From NCBI RefSeq assembly GCF_001940525.2, contig NZ_CP019437.1, forward strand, positions 1,028,501-1,092,500: a DNA stretch of 64,000 nt, in the 5' to 3' direction. Position numbers and translations under genes: made by a program. The stretch is from Thioclava nitratireducens (lineage in GTDB: Bacteria; Pseudomonadota; Alphaproteobacteria; Rhodobacterales; Rhodobacteraceae). The notes under the pieces were generated by a model. It was not told the origin of the DNA and ran no database searches. It saw only the letters and a list, made by a program, of their open reading frames with translations. Shown one piece after another: positions 1 to 8,893 of this stretch (position 1 is the first letter of the stretch; each line of letters opens with the position of its first letter).

Positions 1-251
1 CGCTCGTCGCCGTGGTGCTCTTTACCTTCCTCACCAGCTGGAACGAGTTCCTGCTCGCGCTGATGTTCACGCAGACCTCTGCGTCGCAAACGCTACCGAT
101 CCTGCTGGCCTCGTTCACCTCCGATTTCACGGTGAGCTTCTCCTTCCTCAACGCCGCGGGCGTCCTGGCGGTCGTGCCGCCGGTCATCGTGGCCATCGTC
201 TTCGAACGCTACATCGTTTCCGGTCTGACCGCCGGGGCTGTCAAAGGTTAG
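1..251 (+). CDS. Sugar ABC transporter permease, C-terminal part (gene starts before the window)
   Basis: Only the last 82 or so codons are present, read from base 3. They contain the EAA-loop-to-C-terminus part of a MalG/UgpE-like inner-membrane permease: a hydrophobic helix with the typical TSWNEFLLALMFT stretch, then a final helix ending in FERYIVSGLTAGAVKG. That YIVSGLTAGAVKG tail is characteristic of CUT1-family permeases. The ATPase gene follows after 13 bases, so both belong to one import operon. The substrate cannot be told from this fragment. Confidence 0.85.
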   Translation, partial: LVAVVLFTFLTSWNEFLLALMFTQTSASQTLPILLASFTSDFTVSFSFLNAAGVLAVVPPVIVAIVFERYIVSGLTAGAVKG

Positions 252-264
252 AAAGGACAAAGTC

Positions 265-1374
265 TTGGCCCGGATCCGCTTCACCAACGTCAACAAGAAA
301 TACGCCAACGGCTTCCATGCCGTGCGCGATCTCAACCTCGATATCGAGGATCGCGAGTTCATCGTCCTTCTCGGCCCGTCGGGCTGCGGCAAATCCACGA
401 CCCTCAACATGATTGCAGGGCTCGAGGAAGTCTCGGACGGCGATCTGATCTTCGACGAGCAGGTCGTGAACTACGTGCCCCCGCACAAGCGCGACGTCGC
501 GATGGTGTTCCAGAGCTACGCGCTCTACCCGCACAAGACCGTCTACGACAATATCGGCTTCGGGCTGAAGATGCGCAACGCGTCCAAGGAAGAGATCGAC
601 GAGCGCGTTCGCGATGCGGCGAAGAAGCTCGAGATTTCGCACCTGCTCGACCGGCGTCCGTCGCAGCTTTCGGGCGGCCAGCGCCAGCGTGTGGCGCTGG
701 GCCGCGCGATGGTCCGTGATCCGTCGGTCTTCCTGATGGATGAACCGCTCTCGAACCTCGATGCGGCGCTGCGCATCTCGATGCGGGCGGAGATCAAGGA
801 ACTTCACCGCGCGATGGAGACGACCTTCGTCTACGTGACCCACGATCAGGCCGAGGCGCTCACGCTCGCGGATCGTATCGTGGTGATGAATGACGGGGTC
901 GTGCAGCAGATCGGCACGCCTGACGACATTTACGAGCGCCCGGCGAACACCTTCGTGGCGTCGTTCCTCGGCAGCCCGCCTATCAACTACTTCGACGGCG
1001 TGCTCGAGGCAGGTCCGGATGGCGAGATGGCCTTCGTCCGCGATGGGCTGCGTCTTGTTTTGCCGGTCGATCAGGCGGCGCGCCTGAAAGGGCAGGAGGG
1101 TCGCGCGGTGCGGCTGGGTATCCGGGCCGAGGATGTCGCGGAAGGCACCGCCGAGCCGGGATACAATGCCCTCAGCGGCACAGTGACTTCAGTGCTTCCG
1201 GTTGGCTCGGATCAGTATTTGGGTATGGATTTCGGCGGCGAGGAGCTGTTCTTCCGCGTCGGCAAGGATCTGCGCCATGCGTTCGGCGAGGACATCACCC
1301 TCGCAGTGGATCTCAACCGCCTGCATGTCTTCGATCGCGAAACCGGTCAGTCGCTGGTCTGGAACGCAGTTTGA
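265..1374 (+). CDS. ABC transporter ATP-binding protein, UgpC/MsmK type
   Basis: Cytoplasmic ATPase of a CUT1-type importer, 369 residues. Visible motifs are Walker A GPSGCGKST (residues 37-45), the Q-loop FQSYALYPH (82-90), signature LSGGQ (135-139), Walker B VFLMDE (155-160) and the H-loop YVTHDQAEA. The rest is the TOBE/MalK-like regulatory domain, ending LHVFDRETGQSLVWNAV. The start is TTG at 265, 13 bases after the permease stop and preceded by AGAAAGGA. The molybdenum hydroxylase genes begin 5 bases after its stop, which suggests that transporter and enzymes handle the same compound; this is inference from spacing. Confidence 0.92.
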   Translation: MARIRFTNVNKKYANGFHAVRDLNLDIEDREFIVLLGPSGCGKSTTLNMIAGLEEVSDGDLIFDEQVVNYVPPHKRDVAMVFQSYALYPHKTVYDNIGFGLKMRNASKEEIDERVRDAAKKLEISHLLDRRPSQLSGGQRQRVALGRAMVRDPSVFLMDEPLSNLDAALRISMRAEIKELHRAMETTFVYVTHDQAEALTLADRIVVMNDGVVQQIGTPDDIYERPANTFVASFLGSPPINYFDGVLEAGPDGEMAFVRDGLRLVLPVDQAARLKGQEGRAVRLGIRAEDVAEGTAEPGYNALSGTVTSVLPVGSDQYLGMDFGGEELFFRVGKDLRHAFGEDITLAVDLNRLHVFDRETGQSLVWNAV

Positions 1375-1378
1375 AGCG

Positions 1379-2248
1379 ATGAAACCGGCCCCTTTCACCT
1401 ACCATCGGCCCGCGAACCTCGCTGAGGCGTTGGCACTATTGCGCGCGCATGGACCCGCAGCGAAACCGATTGCCGGAGGACAAAGCCTCGGGCCGATGCT
1501 GAACATGCGACTGGCGCGTCCGAGCCATCTCGTCGATCTCAACGATCTGATCGAGCTGGACCGCGTCCGGGTGAAGGAGAACATGCTGGAGATCGGTGCG
1601 CTGACGCGCCATCACCGGCTTGCCAATGCGCCGGAAGTGCAGCGGAGCCTGCCGCTTCTCGGTGCCGCTGCCGCCTCGATCGGGCATTATGCGATCCGCC
1701 AGCGCGGCACGATCGGCGGCAGCCTCGCCCATGCGGACCCCGCCGCCCAGTTGCCGTTGATCGCGGTGACGCTGGGGGCGACGCTGGTGATTTCGGGAAC
1801 TGCAGGCGCGCGCGAAGTTCCCGCTTCCGCTTTCCTGCAATCGATCATGACGGTCGATCTGCGCGATGGCGAACTGATCACCGCGCTGCGCTTTCCGCTT
1901 CCCGTCGGCGATCTGTGGGCCTTCGAGGCCTTTTCCCGACGTCACGGCGATTTCGCGTTGGTCAGCGTCGCGCTCAGTTTTGCGCGCGACGCGGAGGGGA
2001 AGATCATTGCTTTGCGGCTCGGGCTTGGGGGCGTCGATACCGTTCCGTTGCGCCTGCCCGAGATCGAGGCGCGCGCTCAGGGTAGGCCTGCCGACGAGAA
2101 CACCATCCGTGACCTCGCAGCCGCGAGTGCCGCGGCGATTGCGCCCGAAGACAGCGAGCAGGTGCCCGTGGTCTATCGCCGGGAGCTTGCCGAAACGCTC
2201 GTCATTCGCGCGTTCCAGTCCGCGTTGAACCGGGAGAAGGGTGCATGA
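1379..2248 (+). CDS. FAD-binding medium subunit of a molybdenum hydroxylase (CoxM/XdhB type)
   Basis: 289-residue flavoprotein subunit that passes electrons between the iron-sulfur subunit and an acceptor. The FAD-binding PCMH signature is clear near the N-terminus (AKPIAGGQSLGPMLNMRLARP) and a second FAD contact is seen in IRQRGTIGGSLAHADPAAQLP. A CO_deh_flav_C domain fills the C-terminal part. The ATG at 1379 lies 5 bases after the ATPase stop; reading further upstream in this frame would run inside the ATPase gene, so this start is preferred. Its stop overlaps the start of the small subunit by 4 bases. Confidence 0.9.
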   Translation: MKPAPFTYHRPANLAEALALLRAHGPAAKPIAGGQSLGPMLNMRLARPSHLVDLNDLIELDRVRVKENMLEIGALTRHHRLANAPEVQRSLPLLGAAAASIGHYAIRQRGTIGGSLAHADPAAQLPLIAVTLGATLVISGTAGAREVPASAFLQSIMTVDLRDGELITALRFPLPVGDLWAFEAFSRRHGDFALVSVALSFARDAEGKIIALRLGLGGVDTVPLRLPEIEARAQGRPADENTIRDLAAASAAAIAPEDSEQVPVVYRRELAETLVIRAFQSALNREKGA

Positions 2249-2742
2249 CCGCTCCGACACACGACCCTCTGACGCTTTCGCTGAGCGTGAATGGCGAGAC
2301 CCACGAAATTCGGGTGCCTGCGCGCAAGCTCCTGTCGGATGTGCTGCGCGAGGATCTTGCTCTGACCGGCACCCATGTTGGCTGCGAGCACGGCGTCTGC
2401 GGTGCCTGCACGATCCTGATCGACGGGCGCCCGGCCCGTGCCTGCCTGACTTTCGCCGCCCAGATGGAGGGCCACGAGGTCACGACGGTCGAGGCCATGG
2501 GGCGGCCGGATGCCCTCTCGGTGCTTCAGCAGGCGCTGCACGAGGAACACGGACTGCAATGCGGTTTCTGCACGCCCGGCATCGTGGTGACCTTCGAGCA
2601 TTACCTGCGCGAGAACCCGGACCCGACCGCAGAGGAGGTGCGCGACGTCCTGTCAGGCAATCTGTGCCGCTGCACAGGCTATCAGAATATCGTCGCCGCC
2701 GTGCTGAAGGCTGCGGCCCGGATGCGTGGAGAGGCGGCATGA
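2245..2742 (+). CDS. 2Fe-2S small subunit of a molybdenum hydroxylase (CoxS type)
   Basis: 165-residue electron-transfer subunit with two [2Fe-2S] clusters. The N-terminal plant-ferredoxin-like cluster shows CEHGVCGACTILIDG plus a downstream Cys (RACL). The C-terminal helical domain shows the paired motifs CGFCTPGIV and CRCTGYQNIV that bind the second cluster and sit near the molybdopterin. Length and cysteine spacing match CoxS/XdhA-type subunits. It overlaps both neighbours by ATGA junctions, implying translational coupling and fixed stoichiometry in an M-S-L heterotrimer. Confidence 0.93.
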   Translation: MTAPTHDPLTLSLSVNGETHEIRVPARKLLSDVLREDLALTGTHVGCEHGVCGACTILIDGRPARACLTFAAQMEGHEVTTVEAMGRPDALSVLQQALHEEHGLQCGFCTPGIVVTFEHYLRENPDPTAEEVRDVLSGNLCRCTGYQNIVAAVLKAAARMRGEAA

Positions 2743-5117
2743 CCGGTGATTTCACAGAGATCGGTCGCGCCCTGCCGCGTAAGGAGGATCGGCGCCTCGT
2801 CTCCGGTCGCGGGCGCTATCTCGACGATCTCGCCTTTCCCGGCGCGCTGCATGTGAGCTTCGTGCGCTCGCCCCACGCTCATGCGCGCATTCTGGGGATC
2901 GACAGCGCAGAAGCCTCCGAGATGCCCGGGGTCGTAGGTGTCTTCACCGGGCGCGATCTCGATCAGATGACGACCCGGCTGCGTCTCGCGCCGCCGATCG
3001 AAGGGTTGCAGCCAACCGAAATGACGACGCTGCCGATCGACAAGGTCCGTTTCCACGGCGATCCGGTGGTCTGCGTGGTCGCGACGGATCGCTACCTCGC
3101 CGAGGATGCGGCCGAGTGCGTTACTGTCGACTATGAACAGCTTCCGGCCGTAACCTCGATCGCGGAAGCCCTCGCGCCCGACGCGGCGCTGGTCGATGAC
3201 AGCCTTTCGAGCAATCTGGTCTCGCATCAAAGCCTGAATGTCGGCGATCCCGCCGCGCGCCGGGCCGAGGCGCATCGCGTGGTCGAGGCCCGTTTCGCGC
3301 TTCATCGCCATACCCATGTTCCGCTGGAGACGCGCGGCTGCGTCGCCGATTGGGATGAAGGGCGCGCGCATCTGAACATGCATATCGGCAATCAGGTTCC
3401 GCACCCGTTGCGCAGCCAGCTTGCTGCGCGGCTGGGCCTGTCGGAAAGCCAGGTCACGGTCATTAGCCCCGATGTGGGCGGCGCGTTCGGTCAGAAGATC
3501 GCGCTCTATCGCGAGGAACTCACGGTCGCGGCTCTGTCTCGTCACCTGCGACGCCCGGTTCGGTGGCGCGAGGACCGGATGGAGAACCTGATGGCCGCCG
3601 CGCATGCGCGGGAATACGAGTGCCGCACCCGCGCTTCGGTCAGCGAAACCGGACGGATCCTCGGGCTCGAGCTCGAGATCGACGAGGATTTCGGCGGCTA
3701 CTGCTTCTACCCGGCCAATTACATGGCCCGAGTCATCGCGCTTATCATGACCGGGCCTTACCGGATTCAGGACTACGCCTATGAGGTCCGCGTCGCACTG
3801 ACGAACAAATGCGGTGCTGGCCCGATGCGCGCGCCCATGGCCATCACGAGCTGGGTGATGGAAGGCACGATCGACGCCATCGCCCGCGAACTCGAACTCG
3901 ACCCGGTCGAGCTGCGCCGCATCAACGCGCTCGGCCCGGAGGATTTGCCCTACAAGATGCCCACGGGCGAAATCCTCGAGGATGTCAGCCCGCGGGAAAC
4001 GCTCGAGATCGCCGTGGAAGCGATCGATGTCGCCGCGTTCCGCGAGCGGCAAGAGAAGGCGCTCGCCGAGGGGCGGTTTCTCGGGCTCGGGCTTTGCACG
4101 GTAATCGAAAGCACAACTTACGGATCGGAATTCTACAAAGCCGCCGGCATCCCCGGATCGGGGCATGAATCGGCCTGGGTGCGGATCGAGCCGAGCGGGG
4201 CGGTCAATGCCTCCGTCGGGCTGATGGGCACGGGGCAGGGTTACGAGAGCCCGCTTTCGCAGGCGGTTGCCGAAGGGCTCGGCGTGCGCTCGGAAGATGT
4301 CACGGTCCATATGGGCAATACCGATATCGCGCCCTATGGCATGGGCAGCCGCGGTGGACGCGGCGCGACGGCCGGGGGCGGAACGCTCTATCTCTGTGCT
4401 CTCAAGGCGCGCGAGCGGGTGCTCGCGATTGCGGCTTCGATGCTCGATCTCAACGATGCTGGCGGGCTGCGCATGCGGGCGGGCCAGATCGAACGGATGA
4501 TTGGCGACGACTGGCAGGAGACGGGGCTTGCGTTGCCGGATGTCGCGCGACGCGCCTATCTCGACCCGCTGGCGCTGCCCGAGGGGATCGCGCCGGGGCT
4601 CGACTTCTCGCACAGCTACGACCCGCCCGCGATGACCTATTCCAATTCGACCCATGCCTGCGAGGTCGAGGTCGATCCGCAGACCGGGGCGATTTCGATC
4701 GACCGCTATCTCGTCGCGGAGGACGCCGGCACCGTCCTCAACCCGATCGTCGTGCGCGGCCAGCAGCAAGGGGCGATCGCGATGGGGCTGAGCGGCGCGC
4801 TGCTGGAACAGGTCGTTTATGACGGCACGGGGCAGAACCTTTCCGCGACGCTCGCCGATTACCTCGTGGCCTCCCCGAACGAACTGCCGGAGTTCGAAAT
4901 CCTGCATCACCATACGCCGAACCGCCGCACGCCCGCCGGGATCAAGGGCATGGCCGAAGGCGGCGTGATGGGTGCGATCGGCGTGATCGCCAATGCCGTG
5001 AGCGACGCGCTCGCGCCGCGCGGCGTGACGATCGAGCGTCTTCCGCTGACCCCCCAATCCATTCGCGCGCTCCTGCGGGAGACCGCGCCCAGCTCAACGA
5101 AAAGGACCCAGCCGTGA
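2739..5117 (+). CDS. Molybdopterin-binding large subunit, CoxL-like (not CO dehydrogenase)
   Basis: Catalytic subunit, 792 residues, of the xanthine dehydrogenase/CoxL superfamily, which hydroxylates carbon centres using water at a Mo-MCD site. The conserved GGAFGQK cofactor loop is at residues 247-253. The catalytic Glu is kept in GIKGMAEGG near the C-terminus. The active-site loop at about 358-370 reads CGAGPMRAPMAITSW. It lacks the AYRCSFR loop of form I CO dehydrogenase and is not the AYRGAGR loop of form II. The ATG at 2739 overlaps the small-subunit stop; longer upstream reading would lie entirely over that gene. The substrate is unknown; a heterocycle or aldehyde is more likely than CO. 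Confidence 0.9.
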   Translation: MTGDFTEIGRALPRKEDRRLVSGRGRYLDDLAFPGALHVSFVRSPHAHARILGIDSAEASEMPGVVGVFTGRDLDQMTTRLRLAPPIEGLQPTEMTTLPIDKVRFHGDPVVCVVATDRYLAEDAAECVTVDYEQLPAVTSIAEALAPDAALVDDSLSSNLVSHQSLNVGDPAARRAEAHRVVEARFALHRHTHVPLETRGCVADWDEGRAHLNMHIGNQVPHPLRSQLAARLGLSESQVTVISPDVGGAFGQKIALYREELTVAALSRHLRRPVRWREDRMENLMAAAHAREYECRTRASVSETGRILGLELEIDEDFGGYCFYPANYMARVIALIMTGPYRIQDYAYEVRVALTNKCGAGPMRAPMAITSWVMEGTIDAIARELELDPVELRRINALGPEDLPYKMPTGEILEDVSPRETLEIAVEAIDVAAFRERQEKALAEGRFLGLGLCTVIESTTYGSEFYKAAGIPGSGHESAWVRIEPSGAVNASVGLMGTGQGYESPLSQAVAEGLGVRSEDVTVHMGNTDIAPYGMGSRGGRGATAGGGTLYLCALKARERVLAIAASMLDLNDAGGLRMRAGQIERMIGDDWQETGLALPDVARRAYLDPLALPEGIAPGLDFSHSYDPPAMTYSNSTHACEVEVDPQTGAISIDRYLVAEDAGTVLNPIVVRGQQQGAIAMGLSGALLEQVVYDGTGQNLSATLADYLVASPNELPEFEILHHHTPNRRTPAGIKGMAEGGVMGAIGVIANAVSDALAPRGVTIERLPLTPQSIRALLRETAPSSTKRTQP

Positions 5118-6007
5118 CAGAAGAGAAACTCAGCGTCGGCTTCATCGGACTCGGAATCATGGGCCAGCACATGGCGGGGCATATCCTCGCCGCGGGGCAT
5201 CCGCTCAACATCTACAACCGCACCCGCGCCAAGGGCGATGCCCTCGTCGCGAAGGGGGCGACATGGTGTGACAGTCCCGGCGCCGTGGCCGAGGCCAGCG
5301 ACATCACGATCACCATCGTGGGCTACCCCGCCGATGTCGAACAGGTCTACCTCGGTGAGGGTGGGATCATCGCCAAGGCGCGCCCGGGCTCGGTGCTGAT
5401 CGATATGACCACCTCGAGCCCGGCTCTGGCCGCGAAGATCGCGCAGGCGGCTCTTGCACGCAATATCTCCGCGCTCGATGCACCGGTGTCCGGCGGCGAT
5501 GTCGGCGCGAAAGCGGGCAAGCTCGCGATCATGCTGGGCGGCGACCAGCGGGCGTTCGAGCGGGTTCTGCCGGTGCTGGAGTTGATGGGCGGAAATATCG
5601 CGCTGATGGGTAAGGCGGGGGCTGGGCAGCACACCAAGATGGCCAACCAGATCGCTATCGCCTCGACCATGCTCGCGGTCGCGGAAAGCATCAGCTATGC
5701 GCGCGCCGCCGGTCTGGAACCGATGCAGGTTCTCAAGGTCATCGGAACCGGGGCCGCGTCGAGCTTCCTGCTCAACGGGCTCGGACCGAAAATGGTCGAT
5801 GAGGATTTCGCGCCCGGCTTCTTCGTCCATCATTTCGTCAAGGACATGTCGATCGCGCTGAGCGAGGCCGAAAGACTGGGTCTCGATCTGCCGGGCCTGT
5901 CTCTGGCGCACAGCCTGTATGGCAAACTGGTGGATGACGGTTTCGGCGAAGAGGGCACGCAGGCGCTCTACCGCGCCTATAACGCGATCCATGCGGAGGC
6001 CGGGTGA
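5114..6007 (+). CDS. NAD(P)-dependent 3-hydroxyisobutyrate/tartronate-semialdehyde reductase family protein
   Basis: 297-residue beta-hydroxyacid dehydrogenase. The N-terminal Rossmann motif is GFIGLGIMGQHMA, the substrate-binding segment is DAPVSGGDVGAKAG, and the presumed catalytic Lys is in GQHTKMANQ. Family members reduce or oxidise short 3-hydroxy acids such as 3-hydroxyisobutyrate or tartronate semialdehyde. It overlaps the large-subunit stop by 4 bases and is followed by CoxG at a TGATG junction, so it is an integral operon member and probably acts on a small product of the pathway. The exact substrate cannot be read from sequence. Confidence 0.88.
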   Translation: MTEEKLSVGFIGLGIMGQHMAGHILAAGHPLNIYNRTRAKGDALVAKGATWCDSPGAVAEASDITITIVGYPADVEQVYLGEGGIIAKARPGSVLIDMTTSSPALAAKIAQAALARNISALDAPVSGGDVGAKAGKLAIMLGGDQRAFERVLPVLELMGGNIALMGKAGAGQHTKMANQIAIASTMLAVAESISYARAAGLEPMQVLKVIGTGAASSFLLNGLGPKMVDEDFAPGFFVHHFVKDMSIALSEAERLGLDLPGLSLAHSLYGKLVDDGFGEEGTQALYRAYNAIHAEAG

Positions 6008-6597
6008 TGCGGTTCGAAGGCGATCACCTGATCCCGGCCGATCCCGAAACCGTCTGGCGTGGGCTCAACGATCCCGAGGTGCTGCGCCGCGCGATCCCGG
6101 GCTGCGAGGCGATGGAGCAGACGGGTGAGTCCGAATTCACCGCTACGGTCGTGGCGCGGGTCGGCCCGGTCTCGGCCAGTTTTCGCGGCAAGGTGGAGCT
6201 GAGCGATCTTGTCCCGCCCGTCTCCTACCGGATCACCGGGCGCGGGCAGGGTGGCCCTGCGGGCTTCGCCAAGGGCGGCGCGGAAATCAAGCTCGCGCCC
6301 GAAGGCGAGGGCACGCGCTTGTCCTATGTCGCCGATGTCGAGGTTGGCGGCAAACTGGCCGCGGTCGGCGGGCGATTGATCCAGGGCGTCGCGCGCAAGA
6401 ATGCCGAGGATTTCTTCAATGCCTTCTCGCGGGTCGTGACCGGCGAGGCGGAGGATATAAGTTCGGATAGCGCAGGCGCCGCCCCGACGGGTGCGGTGGC
6501 TACTGCGGCGGTGGGGCATATTCCGCTGATCGACCGCGCGGCATGGCTTCTGGTCGGTCTTGGCCTCGGGTTTGGAATCTGCTGGCTCTTTGGTTGA
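6007..6597 (+). CDS. CoxG-like SRPBCC protein with C-terminal membrane anchor
   Basis: 196 residues. The N-terminal 145 residues match the CoxG (carbon monoxide dehydrogenase subunit G) START-like fold, beginning MRFEGDHLIPADPETVWRGL and including the RGQGGPAGFAKGGAEIKL strand region. After an Ala/Gly/Thr-rich linker, the protein ends in one hydrophobic segment (AAWLLVGLGLGFGICWLFG) that should tether it to the membrane. In Oligotropha, CoxG is required to anchor CO dehydrogenase to the membrane; the same role for this enzyme is inferred. An in-frame GTG lies one codon upstream (6004); the ATG at 6007 is preferred. Confidence 0.88.
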   Translation: MRFEGDHLIPADPETVWRGLNDPEVLRRAIPGCEAMEQTGESEFTATVVARVGPVSASFRGKVELSDLVPPVSYRITGRGQGGPAGFAKGGAEIKLAPEGEGTRLSYVADVEVGGKLAAVGGRLIQGVARKNAEDFFNAFSRVVTGEAEDISSDSAGAAPTGAVATAAVGHIPLIDRAAWLLVGLGLGFGICWLFG

Positions 6598-6608
6598 AAG
6601 GACGCGCG

Positions 6609-7781
6609 ATGAACATCACCCCGGCGATCAAGGCGATGGAAGACCAGTTGGTCGAATGGCGGCACGCGCTGCATCGCCGCCCAGAACTGGCCTTCGAAGA
6701 ACACGAGACCGCTGCCTTCATCGCAGCTGAGTTGCGCAGGTTCGGGCTCGAGGTCCACGAGGGGCTCGCCGGGACCGGAGTGATCGGCGTTCTGCGTAAT
6801 GGCGAAGGGCCGACGGTCGGCCTGCGCGCCGATATCGATGCGCTGCCGATCTCCGAACTGACCGGGGCGGACTATGCCTCCGAGATCCCCGGCAAGATGC
6901 ATGCCTGTGGCCATGACGGTCACACCACGATGCTGCTCGGGGCGGCGCAGGCGATGGCGGCCGATCCGCCGGGTCCGGGCACGGTGGTGTTCATCTTCCA
7001 GCCCGCCGAGGAAAACGAAGGCGGCGCGCGGGTGATGATCGAGGATGGGTTGCTCGACCAGTTCCCGCTCGACAGCACCTTTGCGCTGCATAACTGGCCG
7101 GGGCTGGAGGCAGGCAAGATCGCGATGCGCGCTGGCCCAGTGATGGCCGCGTTCGACACGTTCGAACTGAAGGTGATGGGCAAGGGGTCGCATGGCGCGA
7201 TGCCGCATGAGGGGATCGACCCGATCACGCTGGCCGCGCAGTTGCAGTTGGCGTGGCAGACGATTGTGAGCCGCGCGGTGGATCCGACCGACGCGACGGT
7301 GATTTCCGTGACGCAAATCCATGCGGGCCACACGCTCAATGTGATCCCCGACGAAGTGATCTTGCGCGGCACCGTGCGCACCCTGCGCCCCGCGACGCGT
7401 GACTTTGTGCAGGTCGAGATGACGCGCCGCGCCGAGATGATCGCCGAGGCGTTTCACGCCAAGGCCGAGTTGACCTATCAGCGTCGCTACCCGGCCACGA
7501 TCAACGACGCGGGGGCCGCCGAAACGGCGCGCCGCGCGGCCGAGGCCATCGTGGGCCGCGATGCGGTGCAGGTCGATTACGCACCCAGCATGGCGAGCGA
7601 GGATTTCGCGTTCCTTCTGGATAAGGTGCCCGGCGCCTATGGCTGGATCGGCAACGGATCGGCAGAGGGCGGGCGCAATCTGCACAGCCCGCATTACGAT
7701 TTCAACGATGCGATCCTTCCGCTCGGCGTGCAGTTCTTCGTCGAGGTCGCGCATCGCGCGCTGGCCGGGTCGAACGATTGA
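6609..7781 (+). CDS. M20-family amidohydrolase (hippurate hydrolase/aminoacylase-like)
   Basis: 390-residue metal-dependent amidohydrolase of peptidase family M20D. Metal ligands are in MHACGHDGHTTMLLGAA and in the QPAEENEGG segment with the catalytic Glu; LHNWPG and the late DFAFLL/IGNG regions are also typical. Such enzymes hydrolyse N-acyl or N-carbamoyl amino acids or indole-type amides. The ATG at 6609 is 11 bases after coxG and just after AAAGGACGCG; reading upstream would overlap coxG. Its presence inside a molybdenum hydroxylase operon hints that ring opening or prior hydrolysis yields an amide, which is inference. Confidence 0.9.
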   Translation: MNITPAIKAMEDQLVEWRHALHRRPELAFEEHETAAFIAAELRRFGLEVHEGLAGTGVIGVLRNGEGPTVGLRADIDALPISELTGADYASEIPGKMHACGHDGHTTMLLGAAQAMAADPPGPGTVVFIFQPAEENEGGARVMIEDGLLDQFPLDSTFALHNWPGLEAGKIAMRAGPVMAAFDTFELKVMGKGSHGAMPHEGIDPITLAAQLQLAWQTIVSRAVDPTDATVISVTQIHAGHTLNVIPDEVILRGTVRTLRPATRDFVQVEMTRRAEMIAEAFHAKAELTYQRRYPATINDAGAAETARRAAEAIVGRDAVQVDYAPSMASEDFAFLLDKVPGAYGWIGNGSAEGGRNLHSPHYDFNDAILPLGVQFFVEVAHRALAGSND

Positions 7782-7791
7782 GGGTCCAGCC

Positions 7792-8712
7792 GTGACCCAT
7801 CCCGCCGCGCAAGATCCCTGGTTCGAACTGGCAAGGTCTGACAAACCCGGTGCGATCGCGGTTATCTCCGGCATCGAAGGCCCGGCCTATCGCAATCTCG
7901 GCACCGCGATGGCGATCTTGCCGGACGGTCGGCGCTTCGGGGCGCTCAGCTCCGGCTGTATCGAAGAAGATGTGGTCGATCATGCGCTCGCGGCGCTGGC
8001 CGACGGGAAGGTGCGCAAGCTGCGCTATGGCGCGGGCTCGCCCTTTTTCGATCTGAAACTGCCCTGCGGCGGCGCGCTCGAGGTCACGGTGATCCCCGCG
8101 CCGGACCGCGCCTTGTTGACCGAGTTGGCAGACCGGCGCACGCGGCGCGAGGAGACGGCCTTAGGGTTGAGCGCGTCGGGTGGCTTGCGTTTCACGCCCG
8201 AGGACGAGGCTCCCGCCGAGACGATTGATCTGCGTATCGCTTTCCTCCCGGAGCCTCGCTTCGTGATTTTTGGGGCTGGCGCCGAGGCGGTCTTCTTCGC
8301 CGATCTGGTGCGCGCCACCGGCGCGCCGCATCTTCTTTTGACGCCCGAAGACGACACGTTTGCCAATGCTGAAGGCGCGGGTTGCACGGTGCGAAAATTG
8401 GACCGAAGCGCGATCCCTCCAGATGTTGTCATCGACGCCCATACCGCCGTGATCCTTCTGTTTCACGATCACGATTGGGAACTGGATATGCTTCAAGAGG
8501 CGCTCGCAACTCCCGCGTTCTATATCGGAGCGCAGGGAAGCATGCGCACGCAAAATCGCCGACAGAAAGGCTTGCAGGCCCGTGGTGTCGAGGCGGCGTC
8601 CCGCGCGCGGGTTCGCGGGCCGATCGGGGTGATCCAATCCGCGCGCGACCCAAGGCTGCTGGCCGTTTCTGTGCTGGCCGAAGTGTTTGCAGAAGTGCAG
8701 CGCGGCCTATGA
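7792..8712 (+). CDS. XdhC/CoxI-family molybdenum cofactor maturation protein
   Basis: 306 residues with two recognisable parts: an N-terminal XdhC/CoxI domain (IEGPAYRNLGTAMAILPDG, SSGCIEEDVVDHAL, PCGGALEV) and a C-terminal Rossmann domain (FVIFGAGAEAVFFADL, IGAQGSMRTQNRRQ). XdhC binds sulfurated or cytosine-modified Mo cofactor and inserts it into the apo-enzyme. The GTG at 7792 is 10 bases after the amidohydrolase stop; reading further upstream would lie inside that gene. Last gene of the operon; its presence supports a Mo-containing partner encoded at 1379-5117. Confidence 0.9.
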   Translation: MTHPAAQDPWFELARSDKPGAIAVISGIEGPAYRNLGTAMAILPDGRRFGALSSGCIEEDVVDHALAALADGKVRKLRYGAGSPFFDLKLPCGGALEVTVIPAPDRALLTELADRRTRREETALGLSASGGLRFTPEDEAPAETIDLRIAFLPEPRFVIFGAGAEAVFFADLVRATGAPHLLLTPEDDTFANAEGAGCTVRKLDRSAIPPDVVIDAHTAVILLFHDHDWELDMLQEALATPAFYIGAQGSMRTQNRRQKGLQARGVEAASRARVRGPIGVIQSARDPRLLAVSVLAEVFAEVQRGL

Positions 8713-8893
8713 AATTCGAGGGTGCCGGCCCGAACAAGTCCCTGCGAACCTTATCAAAGCCCAAATGCTCTGAGCGACAAAAGCTCGACCGATGCCTTGA
8801 GCGGCGCTTTTCTTTCGGCAGGCGTCACGGCAGAGGCCACCATCGATATCTTTGGTGGTCGAGCCTTCTAGGCTGCCCGGCTTTCGCCCGCAG

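Noticed and set aside
2682..5057. Very long antisense open frame on the minus strand
   Set aside because: It is the mirror of the molybdopterin subunit in high-GC DNA; the product is Arg/His-rich with no domain.
2739..5117. Annotation as form I CO dehydrogenase large subunit
   Set aside because: The AYRCSFR active-site loop is absent; only general family cofactor motifs match.
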